This document shows, piece after piece, positions 49,223-58,596 of a stretch of 64,000 nucleotides of DNA. The stretch is from contig CAZSKU010000010.1 of the NCBI GenBank assembly GCA_964607515.1, positions 1 through 64,000 of the forward strand, in the 5' to 3' direction. The stretch's first letter is position 1, and every line of letters begins with the position of its first letter. The position numbers were made by a program, and so were the translations under genes. The DNA is from UBA6080 sp964607515 (GTDB taxonomy: Bacteria > Fermentibacterota > Fermentibacteria > Fermentibacterales > JCC-6). Below the pieces are notes generated by a model. It was not told the DNA's origin and did not search any database. It worked only from the letters and a program-made list of their open reading frames with translations.

Positions 49223-52200
49223 TTGACCGGCTTGCTGGTTCTTGTCGCAGCCCTGTCCGGCGGTTTCCAAAGTACGATACGCTTCGATTCTCCCGGCCTC
49301 AGGGAGCAGAACGGCGTTTTTTACCCCGAGATGCCGGGAACGGAAACGGTCTTCATGGATACCGGGCCTCTCAGGCCCGGAAAGGTTTTCATCATCCCCT
49401 TCCCCCCCGGAACCGAACCACGGCTGGAGTTCCGGGTCGAGTCCGTTTCCCCGACCGGATGGGACGGCCTGCCCTGGGCCGCCCTGCCGGATGCCGAGGG
49501 ATCGGGGCTGGACTTCCGGGAGGTGTTCAGGTCCGCCCGGGCCTATCCCCCCACGGACCCGGTCCGGATGAGGGTGGTTCCCATGGCGGGCACCCTTGTG
49601 GCCCGGGTGACGCTGGACCCCTTCTGCTTCGGAGACCTGTCCCGGTATGCCTCGGCCATATCCTTCTCCCTGTCATGGCCATCCCGGGGGGGGGGCAGAC
49701 CTGTGCGCGGCACCCTCCTGGAGGCTGTTACTCCGGAAGGTTCGGTATGGTGGAGGGCCAGGGAACGCTCCGGGGAGAGCCCCTTCTGGGGCAGGCCCTG
49801 GGGGCGGATCAGGGTTGATGGAACCGGATTCTACGCGGTAACCGGCGCTCAACTGGAGGATGCGGGATGCCCGGCGACGGGGATGCCCACCGCTTCCCTG
49901 GCCATGATTTCGGGACAGGCCGTTCCCTTCGACCTCGACGACCCGGCGGACCAGCATCAGACCTACCCCGTGGCCCTGTCGGTTTCAGACGGGGGCGACG
50001 GGGTCTTCCACCGGGAGGACACACTTTTCTTCTACGGGCGTGACCTGATCAGGCTGGAGGTCCAGGGCGACAGCCTGATTCACACCTGGCACAGGTACGA
50101 CGACATGAACACATACTGGCTCACGTGGGGGGGCGCGGAGGGGGTTTTCATGAATTCCGCCGACGCCTCCAACCAGGGCTACCCCTCCTGGGGACCTACC
50201 TCCGTGACCATGTCATGGATGGAGCAGGAGTACACGTGGTTCGCCGAGGAACCCAGAACCGGCTGGTGCTGGGCTCCGATTCCCCAGGGCAGCCCTTCCT
50301 ACGTGCACTTCACTCCTCCCCAGGGAAGCAGCGGCCGGGCGCTCCGGGTGAGTATACTCCACAGCCGGAACGTGGGATACGGAGGGGACAGCCTGGTTCT
50401 CAACGGCGTCACGGTGCTGGACAGCACCTTCTACAACAACAGGTTCATGAGACTCTGGACCATTCGCGAGCCGGACCTGAGCCAGGGGCTGAACACCCTG
50501 AAGATCTGGTCCTGGAACGACGAGGGAACCTCCGCCTTCAACTACATGGAGCTGGAGACGGAAACCCCCCTGGCCCCCGGCAGGCAGCTGTTCTTTCTGG
50601 GCAAACCCGAGGGGCTGTACACAGTGAACGTTCCGGGGACGGAACCCGGCGCCAGAGTCTTCCTCACGGAAGACCCGTACCTTCCGGTGGAACTTGTGAA
50701 TTGGAGCCTTGCCGGCGGAACCGCCGGAATATCCCTGTACGCCGGGCCCCAGAGGTCCCTGTGGGTGGTCAACCCCGGGGAATGGATGACCCCCGTCTCC
50801 ATAGAACCGGCCCAGCCGGGAAGGATTCTGGGGACGGGTCTCAGCGGCGACGTCATCCTTCTCCTTCCCGAGGAGCTGATGGGGTACGCCGCGGCCCTGG
50901 AAGGGGTGTACGCCTCCAGGGGGTTGTCCACGGCGGCGGCCTCCTACCGGGAGGTGTACGACGAGTTCAACGGCGGGGTCTCTTCCCCCGGGGCGGTGCG
51001 TTCCCTGGTGCGGCACGCCCTGGACCACTGGCCGGAGGTTCCCCGGGCCCTTCTGCTGGTTGGCGACGGTAACTACGACCCCATGGGTTACACCACAGGA
51101 TTCGTCCCCCCGGCCCCGCTGTTCAGGACCCTGGGGGACAGCCAGCACAGGTTCGGAACCGGAGACGACGGCTTCGTGACGGTGCACCAGGAGGCGGTTC
51201 TTCCGGAGATACCCGTATCCCGTATACCCGCCTCCACGGGCCAGGAACTCCAGGTCTACCTGGACAGGCTCTCGGCGGTGGAAAGCGCGGGAATCAGCGG
51301 TGGATGGACCAACCGGGTGACCCTGTCGGCGGATGACGAGTGGAACGGCAGCAATGTTTCCGAGACCCGGGCAACGGAGATCTGCGAGGACCTGGCCGGC
51401 GGGGTGCTTCCCCCCTCGATGCAGGTGGAGAAGGTGTACCTTATCGACTACCCGTGGCCTCCCGGCACATCCCCCGAGGGGGCGCACCCGGAAAAGCCGG
51501 AAGCCAGGGAGGATCTGCTGGATGCCATAGACCGGGGTTGTTCCACCCTGATCTTCTTCGGCCACGGCTCCTACAACCAGATAGCCCAGGAGAACCTGCT
51601 CTCCACCCTCGACATCCCCTCCATGTCCAACCTCCCCAGGCTGCCGATCGCCTTCTTCGCAAGCTGCAACACCGGGCAGTTCGACCTGCTGGGCACCGAT
51701 TGCTTCAGCGAAGCCCTTGTGAATCATCCCCAGGGCGGCGCCGTAACCGCCATCGGATCTTCCTACGGCAGCTACACCTACCAGAACGAAGACCTGCTCA
51801 ACGCCTTTCTCGAGTACCAGTACGGATCCCAGAGGGCGACCGTGGGGGAAGCGCTGTGGGGAGCGAAGGTGATGGCGTCCGATGACCACAACTACTACTA
51901 CAACATCATGGGAGACGGAGGATTCACCGCGCCCATGGGGGACGACGGGGAAACCGCCCTGGAGGTTCCGATCCCCGGGCTTTTCCGGGGAAGGTTGAAC
52001 TCCCTGGAGGTCAAGATGCCCGGGGGAAGAACCATGGAGATGAACGTGGGCGAGAGCGGAGCCGACGTGGTGTACGTCAGCCCCCTGTCGGGGGTTGAGA
52101 TTCCCTGGATGAAGCCCGGTGAGACCGCTTACCGGGGGCTGGTGGAGTCCGATCCCGACGGTCGAGCCACGGTCACCTTCTTCATGCCGGTCCAGGCGGA

Positions 52201-52930
52201 CACCGGCTCCCTGGCCAGAGCCCAGGCACTGGCGGACAACGGTTTCCAGCAGAGTGTCGCGTGGAACCAGTGGTTCGCCGTGGTGGACTCGGGCGGATAT
52301 TCACCCGACTCCCTGGGGCCTTCCATTTCGATGTCCTGTTCCCGCCTGGGGAGCAGCCACCTTCTCAATGCCGAGCTGGAGGACGAAAGCGGGATCTGCG
52401 TGTTCGGCGAGGAGGCCGGAAGGGCCCTGCTCCTGTCCGTCAACAGCCAGGGCTACGACGTGAGCCGGGATTTTCAGTACCTTCCGGGCAGTCATACCCG
52501 GGGTGTTCTGGATCACGTCCTGCCGGACCTGGGTTCCGGGGAGCACACCCTGATCCTGGCGGCATGGGACGGTATGGGGAACGGTTCCCTGGACACCCTG
52601 ACCCTGACCATCAGCGAAGATCAGGGCGATCTGCTGCGAGACGTGACCGTATTCCCCAACCCCGGAAGGGGGGCCAGGGCGTTCCTTTTCGAGACCTCCT
52701 CCCCGGGAGAGATCCGGGTGAAGCTCTTCACCGTGGCGGGCCGCCCGATATGGGAGGGCCGTGCGGGTCATGAAGGCGGTGCCGGACAGCTGGTATGGAA
52801 CGGACGCGATGCCGACGGGGACACGCCTGCCGCGGGGGCCTACATCTATGTGGTGACCGTGGAGACCGCCGGGGGAGCCACCGCCTCCAGGCGGGGGATG
52901 CTGGCTGTTTCCCCGGGGGATGACAGGTGA
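49223..52930 (+). CDS. Gingipain/PorU-like C25 peptidase with FlgD-like C-terminal domain
   Basis: A 1235-residue secreted protein. Signal segment about 1-15. The N-terminal half is beta-rich (propeptide/Ig-like). From about 540 a C25 cysteine peptidase domain is seen, with GDGNYDPMGY, ADDEWNGSN, YPWPPGTSPEGAHPEKPEA, His781 in FFGHGSYNQI and Cys815 in FASCNTGQFD. The Cys-His dyad is intact. A FlgD-like domain (about 1140-1225; VTVFPNPGRG, LFTVAGRPIW, WNGRDADGD) ends the chain. C25 members are gingipains and the PorU sortase of type IX secretion. TTG 49223 has GAGGAGG 6 bases upstream. It overlaps the sirtuin gene by four bases. Confidence 0.9.
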   Translation: MTGLLVLVAALSGGFQSTIRFDSPGLREQNGVFYPEMPGTETVFMDTGPLRPGKVFIIPFPPGTEPRLEFRVESVSPTGWDGLPWAALPDAEGSGLDFREVFRSARAYPPTDPVRMRVVPMAGTLVARVTLDPFCFGDLSRYASAISFSLSWPSRGGGRPVRGTLLEAVTPEGSVWWRARERSGESPFWGRPWGRIRVDGTGFYAVTGAQLEDAGCPATGMPTASLAMISGQAVPFDLDDPADQHQTYPVALSVSDGGDGVFHREDTLFFYGRDLIRLEVQGDSLIHTWHRYDDMNTYWLTWGGAEGVFMNSADASNQGYPSWGPTSVTMSWMEQEYTWFAEEPRTGWCWAPIPQGSPSYVHFTPPQGSSGRALRVSILHSRNVGYGGDSLVLNGVTVLDSTFYNNRFMRLWTIREPDLSQGLNTLKIWSWNDEGTSAFNYMELETETPLAPGRQLFFLGKPEGLYTVNVPGTEPGARVFLTEDPYLPVELVNWSLAGGTAGISLYAGPQRSLWVVNPGEWMTPVSIEPAQPGRILGTGLSGDVILLLPEELMGYAAALEGVYASRGLSTAAASYREVYDEFNGGVSSPGAVRSLVRHALDHWPEVPRALLLVGDGNYDPMGYTTGFVPPAPLFRTLGDSQHRFGTGDDGFVTVHQEAVLPEIPVSRIPASTGQELQVYLDRLSAVESAGISGGWTNRVTLSADDEWNGSNVSETRATEICEDLAGGVLPPSMQVEKVYLIDYPWPPGTSPEGAHPEKPEAREDLLDAIDRGCSTLIFFGHGSYNQIAQENLLSTLDIPSMSNLPRLPIAFFASCNTGQFDLLGTDCFSEALVNHPQGGAVTAIGSSYGSYTYQNEDLLNAFLEYQYGSQRATVGEALWGAKVMASDDHNYYYNIMGDGGFTAPMGDDGETALEVPIPGLFRGRLNSLEVKMPGGRTMEMNVGESGADVVYVSPLSGVEIPWMKPGETAYRGLVESDPDGRATVTFFMPVQADTGSLARAQALADNGFQQSVAWNQWFAVVDSGGYSPDSLGPSISMSCSRLGSSHLLNAELEDESGICVFGEEAGRALLLSVNSQGYDVSRDFQYLPGSHTRGVLDHVLPDLGSGEHTLILAAWDGMGNGSLDTLTLTISEDQGDLLRDVTVFPNPGRGARAFLFETSSPGEIRVKLFTVAGRPIWEGRAGHEGGAGQLVWNGRDADGDTPAAGAYIYVVTVETAGGATASRRGMLAVSPGDDR

Positions 52931-53661
52931 ACGGCTACGAGGAGGCCCGGATCCTCCTGGAAAGCTCCAGAAGGCCCATGGTGTTCACCGGGGCCGGAAT
53001 GTCCAGCGACAGCGGGATGTCCACCTTCCGGGGGGATGGCGGTCTCTGGAAGAACAGAAGCGCTCAGGATCTGTCATCCATAGAGGGGCTCAGGAGCAAC
53101 CCGGAGCTGGTCTGGCAGTGGTACGGTAAGCGTTTCGTGGCCAGTGACGGAGTGAAACCCCACCGGGGGTACAAGGCTCTGGCGGACATGCAGCGGCGAA
53201 AGGGAAGAATGCCCGTGGTGACCCAGAACGTGGACGGCCTTCATCAGGCGGCCGGCCTTACGGAGGTCTACGAACTTCACGGATCCATGGCTACCGTGTC
53301 GTGTCTGGACGGCTGCGGTTTCAGAACGTCCTTCCGCCGGGAGATTCTCGACGTCCTTCCTCCGGCCTGCCCCGGGTGCGGCGGTCTGCTCCGGCCCGAC
53401 GTGGTCCTTTTCGGCGAGCCATTGCCTGAAGAGGTGGTCCGGGAAGCATTCAGGCTGGCGGGAAAGTGGGCCGACCTGCTGCTGGTGGTGGGTACCAGCA
53501 TGCTGGTGTGGCCGGCGGCGGGAATCCCGTGGGAGGCGTTGCAGGCGGGGGTGGAGGTCATCGAGGTCAATCCTGAACCCACCAGCCTCTCCAAGTCAGC
53601 CGGGGTGATCTGGGTTCCGGGCCGGGCCGCAGAACTGCTGCCCGGGCTGCTGGAGGTGTGA
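52927..53661 (+). CDS. Sirtuin (Sir2 family NAD-dependent protein deacylase)
   Basis: A 244-residue sirtuin. The NAD-binding GAGMSSDSGMSTFRGDGGLW, the TQNVDGLH motif, catalytic His in YELHGS, and a zinc site C-x4-C and C-x2-C (SCLDGC, CPGC) are all present. VVGTSMLVWPAAG and VIEVNPEPT complete the Rossmann half. It removes acyl groups from lysine and should be cytoplasmic, since no signal peptide is seen. GTG 52927 overlaps the first C25 gene stop and its own stop overlaps the second C25 gene, so it is translationally embedded in the peptidase operon. Why a cytoplasmic deacylase is there is unknown. Confidence 0.93.
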   Translation: MNGYEEARILLESSRRPMVFTGAGMSSDSGMSTFRGDGGLWKNRSAQDLSSIEGLRSNPELVWQWYGKRFVASDGVKPHRGYKALADMQRRKGRMPVVTQNVDGLHQAAGLTEVYELHGSMATVSCLDGCGFRTSFRREILDVLPPACPGCGGLLRPDVVLFGEPLPEEVVREAFRLAGKWADLLLVVGTSMLVWPAAGIPWEALQAGVEVIEVNPEPTSLSKSAGVIWVPGRAAELLPGLLEV

Positions 53662-56600
53662 TGCACCAGTTCCTGTTGCTTCTTCTGGCCGCCGGCTCCT
53701 GGACCGGCACCGAGGTGTTCTCCCCGCCGGTTGCAGGGCCGGAGGGCTCGATGAGGATCGCTGATTGCGTCAACCTGGTGGGTGAGGAGACACCGCCCCT
53801 GCCCGTGAGAACCCTGTACGTTCCCGTTCCGCCGGGCGCCCGTCCGGAACTGACCTACACCGTCACCCGGGGGGTTGCGGCTCTGTCGCCGACCCCCGAC
53901 ACCGGCGTTTCCCGGGAAACGGCGGTGCTCCGGGGAACCGTACCCCTGGCCGGGGGCTTCTACGCGGTTGTGGATATCTTCCCCTGGACCGGCGGTCGGG
54001 ATTACGCGTCGGCTGTTGACGTCAGGCTCGCCTGGACCGACCCGCCGGGAACCCGGGCGCCCGTCGCGGCGCCCCGGGGGAGCCCCGCGGCGGGGGTGTC
54101 CCCGGGAACCGGAGGCTACTGGCCTCTTCCCAGAACCCGGGCGGAGAGCCCTTTCCACGGCAGGCCCTGGGCGAGGCTTTCCGTGATGGAAACCGGTCCG
54201 GTGGAAATCACCGGGGCACTTCTCGAAGCCGCGGGCTGCCCGGCGACAGGGCAGGCCGTATCCTCTCTGGCCCTCTACTCCGGTCCCGGCACGGCCTTCG
54301 GCGACCCCCCCGAGGAGGAACATCAGCTCCTCGAAATCCCGGTCCTGGTGGACGACCGGGACGGAGACGGGCTGTTCGACCCGGAGGACAGGGTTCTCTT
54401 CATCGCCATTGGTCTCACCCGGTGGATCCCCCAGGACAAGACCCTGGTGAGGATAACCCACCGGTACGCAACCCACCGGGTCTACTGGCTCACCTGGGGC
54501 GGGGCCCCCGGGCTGCGAATGGAAGAGAGGGAGGCCTCTCCCTCGGGACCCCTCTGGGAGGGGGACAACCCCTGGATCGCCACCTTCGAGGAGGACCTGC
54601 TCTGGTTCCCCGCCCACAGCTTCGACACCGGATGGGTCTGGAAGAATCTGGAGGGAGGGGGCTCGGTGACGGTGCCCTATTCCCTTCCCGGACTCGAGCC
54701 TGGAACAGGATCCGACTTCACGGTGCGCCTATCCCTGGGCCAGGCAACCCAGTGCTCCGTAAAACTCTATGTCAACGGCTCCCTTCTGGGGACCGAACAG
54801 GTCCAGGGAACAGGCCCCGTAGAGGCGGTTTTCCAGGACGTTCCCGCCCCTGAGGGAGGGGCGGTGAGGCTTGACTTCGCCTCCTCCGGAAACGTCCTGT
54901 TCGACAGGCTCGATATTCGATACCGGAGGACCCCAATGGCCGACGGCGCCGGGGTGTTCTTCGAGGCCGCCGGCGGGGAAACCAGGACTGTGGTGTTCCA
55001 GGGAGCGGGCGATGAAGCGGCGGCCTTCGATCTCACCTTCCCCGACGCCCCGGTGCTGCTGACAGGGGCGGAGATCCAGTCCGGAACCATGCAGGTGGGG
55101 GCGGACGTGGGGAGCGGGACAGTGCTCATCGCCGCGGACCCAGGGGATTTCTCCCTTCCCGATTCCGTATCGCCGGCCTCCCCTGGCCGCCTGGTCGGTT
55201 CGGTCCTCGGAGGCGACAAGCTCCTGGTTGTACCGGAGAGCCTTCTGGATGGAGCGTGGAGCGTGGCCGCCCTGGAGGAGGAGCTTGGCTGGAGTACCGT
55301 GGTGGCCACCACCAGAGAGATCTACGACGAATTCGGCACGGGGCTGACCGATCCCGGGGCCATCCGCTCGGCGGTCAGATGGGCTATGGATTCCTGGGCA
55401 CCCCCCTGCAGGGAGGTTATCCTGGTGGGGGACGGCCATTACGACACGTTCCTGCGAACAACCTCCCAGCCGGTGATGATACCGCCCTGGATAAGGTTGA
55501 ACGGAACCTCGGACCCTCCCTGCGTGGACGACTGGTACGTGATGGTCCACCAGGGGGCGTACCTTCCTGAGATACCGATCGCCCGACTTCCCGTGGATTC
55601 GCCCCTGAAGCTGTCCGCCATGGTTGAGAAGGCCTTGCTGGCCCTGTCCGGGGAGGCCGCGGGAAGCTGGATGAACCGCTGCGTCCTTCTGGCGGACGAC
55701 GAGTGGGGCAACGGCAGCTACGCCCGGGAATCCTATCACACCGAGGATTTCGAGGTTCTTGAGGCGGGAACCATCCCCGGGGACGTCCGCCGGGTCAAGT
55801 TCTATCTGGTGGAGTACCCCTGGCCCCAGGGCACCTCCCCCGAGGGGCCGCACCCCGAAAAGCCCGAGGCCCGGGAGGACTTCATCCGGTTGTGGAACGA
55901 GGGCATGGGATGCCTGGTCTTCATGGGCCACGGGTCCGCCGGCCAGATAACCCACGAGAAGGTATTCAGGCTGTCCGACGTCTCCCTTCTTCAGAACGGG
56001 GGAAGGCTTCCCCTGGTTATCCTGGCCAGTTGCGACCTTTCCTCCTTCGACGCTCCGGGTTCCGAGTCCATCGGCGAAGCCCTGGTCTACTCCGCCGGCG
56101 GAGGAGCCATTTCCACAGTGGCGGCCACCCGGAAGACCTTCCCCGGCGCCAGCGCGAATTTCGGCTTCACCAGGGTTCTCCTGGACAGTCTCTACAACTC
56201 CCGGACCCCCTCGGGGCTTGCTGTATGGCACTCGAAACTGGCCAACTCCAGCAGCTATTCCAGCAACAACCGCTACTACGTTCTGTTCGGGCTTCCGGGG
56301 CTCCCGGTTCCAAGACCCGGTTCCCTTCCCTGGATCCAGGTTCAGGGGGACACCCTCCGAACAGGGGAGAGGAACACCGTGACGGGCGCCGCCGGATTTC
56401 CCTCCGGACTGGCCCTTCTGGAAATCCTGGAGTCCAGCCGGAAGATGGTCTACAACATGCTTGGGGGGGGAACCATCGAGTACACAGCCCTCGGCGGAAC
56501 CGCGTGGAGGGGCGCGGCGGCTCTGTCCGGGGGTGGTTTTTCGGCTGAGTGCTTCATTCCGTTCCAGGCCAGGCCCGGCGGCGAAGCCAGAGCGGGAGCC

Positions 56601-57338
56601 ACCGGGGTGGCCTTTTCGGAATCCGAGGCCGGGGCAGTTGACCCGGCGGCGATGGTGGAGGGAAACCCGGAAACCGGGGACGAAACCGGTCCGGAGATAG
56701 AGATGTGGATTCAGGGGCACAGGGGCTCCGAGAACCCGGTGATCACCGGGGAGTCGGTGTTCATCGCGGAATTGGCGGATTCCAGCGGTATCTGCATCCT
56801 CGGGGGGGAGGGCTCCCGGCTGAGGCTGTTCGTGGACGGTGTGGAGAACGATCTGGGCCCGTACTTCAGCTACATCACCGGCAGCACCACCCGGGGCCGA
56901 GTCTCCTTCGACCTGCCGGAGCTGTCCCAGGGTCAGCACCTGCTGATTCTACAGGCGGTGGACGGCTTGGGAAACCCGTCCGCCGACAGTCTGGGGCTCA
57001 CCTCCGCCCCGGCGGGAGAGACGGTTTTCAGCATGGTGGCGGTATACCCGAACCCAGGATCCGGGAACAGGTGCTTCAGCTTCAACCTGTCCGGCGACGC
57101 CTGGGTGGAGGTGGGAATATTCACCGTGGCGGGACGCGAGATTGCCCGGCTCACAGGCCAGTGCCGGGCGGGTTACAACCAGATTCTGTGGAACGGGCTG
57201 GACGCGGACGGTGACCCGCCGGCCACGGGAGCTTATATCTTCCGTCTCAGCGCCGAGGCCGCCGCCGGAGGGGGCTTCATCAGGGAAGCCGACCACACCG
57301 GCGTGCTGGCGGTGGTGAACCTGGAGGGTGCGCCATGA
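53661..57338 (+). CDS. Second gingipain/PorU-like C25 peptidase with FlgD-like C-terminal domain
   Basis: A 1225-residue secreted paralogue of the C25 protein at 49223. It shares the layout and a nearly identical block, YPWPQGTSPEGPHPEKPEA. His757 lies in FMGHGSAGQI and Cys791 in LASCDLSSFDAPG. The Cys-Asp-x-Ser-x-Phe-Asp stretch recalls PorU, as does AATRKTFPG after it. A FlgD-like tail has VAVYPNPGSGN, IFTVAGREIARL and WNGLDADGD. Signal about 1-16. ATG 53661 has GGAGG 4 bases upstream; GTG 53658 lies too close to it. It overlaps the TPR gene by four bases. Probably exported and either a protease or a sortase. Confidence 0.9.
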   Translation: MHQFLLLLLAAGSWTGTEVFSPPVAGPEGSMRIADCVNLVGEETPPLPVRTLYVPVPPGARPELTYTVTRGVAALSPTPDTGVSRETAVLRGTVPLAGGFYAVVDIFPWTGGRDYASAVDVRLAWTDPPGTRAPVAAPRGSPAAGVSPGTGGYWPLPRTRAESPFHGRPWARLSVMETGPVEITGALLEAAGCPATGQAVSSLALYSGPGTAFGDPPEEEHQLLEIPVLVDDRDGDGLFDPEDRVLFIAIGLTRWIPQDKTLVRITHRYATHRVYWLTWGGAPGLRMEEREASPSGPLWEGDNPWIATFEEDLLWFPAHSFDTGWVWKNLEGGGSVTVPYSLPGLEPGTGSDFTVRLSLGQATQCSVKLYVNGSLLGTEQVQGTGPVEAVFQDVPAPEGGAVRLDFASSGNVLFDRLDIRYRRTPMADGAGVFFEAAGGETRTVVFQGAGDEAAAFDLTFPDAPVLLTGAEIQSGTMQVGADVGSGTVLIAADPGDFSLPDSVSPASPGRLVGSVLGGDKLLVVPESLLDGAWSVAALEEELGWSTVVATTREIYDEFGTGLTDPGAIRSAVRWAMDSWAPPCREVILVGDGHYDTFLRTTSQPVMIPPWIRLNGTSDPPCVDDWYVMVHQGAYLPEIPIARLPVDSPLKLSAMVEKALLALSGEAAGSWMNRCVLLADDEWGNGSYARESYHTEDFEVLEAGTIPGDVRRVKFYLVEYPWPQGTSPEGPHPEKPEAREDFIRLWNEGMGCLVFMGHGSAGQITHEKVFRLSDVSLLQNGGRLPLVILASCDLSSFDAPGSESIGEALVYSAGGGAISTVAATRKTFPGASANFGFTRVLLDSLYNSRTPSGLAVWHSKLANSSSYSSNNRYYVLFGLPGLPVPRPGSLPWIQVQGDTLRTGERNTVTGAAGFPSGLALLEILESSRKMVYNMLGGGTIEYTALGGTAWRGAAALSGGGFSAECFIPFQARPGGEARAGATGVAFSESEAGAVDPAAMVEGNPETGDETGPEIEMWIQGHRGSENPVITGESVFIAELADSSGICILGGEGSRLRLFVDGVENDLGPYFSYITGSTTRGRVSFDLPELSQGQHLLILQAVDGLGNPSADSLGLTSAPAGETVFSMVAVYPNPGSGNRCFSFNLSGDAWVEVGIFTVAGREIARLTGQCRAGYNQILWNGLDADGDPPATGAYIFRLSAEAAAGGGFIREADHTGVLAVVNLEGAP

Positions 57339-58492
57339 GCGGTGAAGAGCAGTCGGGCAAGGTCTCCTGGCTCTGGAGCCAGGTGGAGGACGCCCGAAAG
57401 AGCCGGGACACGGAACGGGCCCGGGAGGGGTTGGAGAGGCTTCTTGCCTCCCAGGAGATTCGCGGCACTCCCGATCAGGACCTTGCGCTGCTCTACCTGT
57501 CCCAGCTGGAAATGGAGGAGGGCCGGGTGTCGGAAACCGCCAGACGGCTGCAGGACTTCCAGTGGCACGGGATTCCCGGTCCTGCGGCGCTGCTGCTGGC
57601 GGCGGACCTCTTCATGAGACTGGACTGGTACGACAACTCCATGGAGGCCCTTGAGAGCTACCTCCAGCACTACCCTCAGGACACCGACGCCCTGAGGAAG
57701 AAGGGTCTTCTGCTTCTCATGCAGAACCGCGACGCCGAAGCCGAGCGGACCCTAACCTCAGTGGCCCGGCGGGAGAAGTTCCGGGTTCCCTCCACCCTGT
57801 CCTATCTGGCCATGCTGGAGGCCAAGCGGGGCAACCTGGAGGAGAGCCTTCACCTGCTGCTCCAGGCCCGGGGGCTGGCCCCCTTCGACGAGCGGATAGA
57901 GCACACCCTGCTGCGGATAGAAGCACTCAGGGTCAGGCTTCGCAGATCGGTGATCGAAAGGGAGGAAATCCCCCTGGAAAGCGCGGTGGCCGGGATGGCC
58001 GCCGGGATGCTGGGGCTTCACGGCTACAGCCGTGAGAAGGCCCGGAAGGCGGCGGAGGTGTGGAACCACTTCTGCGCCCTTGGAAAACCCTCGGGCAGGA
58101 AGCCCGAGATCTGGGCCGCAGCGCTGGAGTACGCCGTCACCCGGAACGGACCCCACTTCACCCAGGAGCAGCTCGCCGAGGAGTACGGAGTCTCGTCCAC
58201 CAGAATGGGCGAGCACTACAGGCTTCTGGCGGCCACCGTGGACCTGGACGCCCCGGAGGACCCTCTGGAGGAGGCGGCGAGGGAGGGGGAGACCCTGAGT
58301 CTGGAGACCCGCCGGGAGGAGATGGCCGACGTGCTTTCCGGGCTGGCCGGGCGGCTGGGGTCCTTCTCCGAGCCCGGAGACGCCGTGGAATGGGTGTACA
58401 GACAGCTTCCCTCCCTGGACGAGCCCCGGCGGCGGGAGGTGGAGGACTTCGTGGCCTACATCTGGAGAAAGCGCAGGAACACGGCACAATAG
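57335..58492 (+). CDS. TPR-repeat protein with DUF6398-like C-terminal region
   Basis: A 385-residue cytoplasmic-looking protein with no signal peptide. Residues about 40-200 contain tetratricopeptide-like helix pairs (LYLSQLEMEEGRVSETARRL, ALESYLQHYPQDTDALRKKGLLL, LAMLEAKRGNLEESLHLLLQARGL). Residues about 235-310 (KAAEVWNHFC, WAAALEYAVTRNG, QEQLAEEYGVSSTRMGEHY) resemble the DUF6398-type helical fold with a helix-turn-helix. The last part is acidic and Arg-rich. The role is unknown; protein binding or regulation is plausible. ATG 57335 overlaps the C25 stop. It may regulate or chaperone the C25 pair (speculation). Confidence 0.75.
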   Translation: MSGEEQSGKVSWLWSQVEDARKSRDTERAREGLERLLASQEIRGTPDQDLALLYLSQLEMEEGRVSETARRLQDFQWHGIPGPAALLLAADLFMRLDWYDNSMEALESYLQHYPQDTDALRKKGLLLLMQNRDAEAERTLTSVARREKFRVPSTLSYLAMLEAKRGNLEESLHLLLQARGLAPFDERIEHTLLRIEALRVRLRRSVIEREEIPLESAVAGMAAGMLGLHGYSREKARKAAEVWNHFCALGKPSGRKPEIWAAALEYAVTRNGPHFTQEQLAEEYGVSSTRMGEHYRLLAATVDLDAPEDPLEEAAREGETLSLETRREEMADVLSGLAGRLGSFSEPGDAVEWVYRQLPSLDEPRRREVEDFVAYIWRKRRNTAQ

Positions 58493-58503
58493 GGGCGTCG
58501 GTC

Positions 58504-58540
58504 TTTACGGTTGCGCCCTTGCCGGAGTATATTTTTCCGG
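58504..58540 (+). promoter_or_regulatory. Candidate promoter of ppdK with flanking inverted repeat
   Basis: TTTACG (58504-58509) and TATATT (58528-58533) lie 18 bases apart. CCGGA (58522-58526) and TCCGG (58536-58540) form an inverted repeat around the -10, so a repressor could sit on it. Transcription would start about 57 bases before ATG 58597. Confidence 0.5.
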
Positions 58541-58596
58541 AAAATGACCGCGCTTTCCATTTTTCCCAATCCATCCCGTAAGGAAGAACAGAAGAG

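Noticed and set aside
54729..56939. 736-codon open frame antisense to the second C25 gene.
   Set aside because: Shadow translation, no recognisable domain, and it spans the sense catalytic region.
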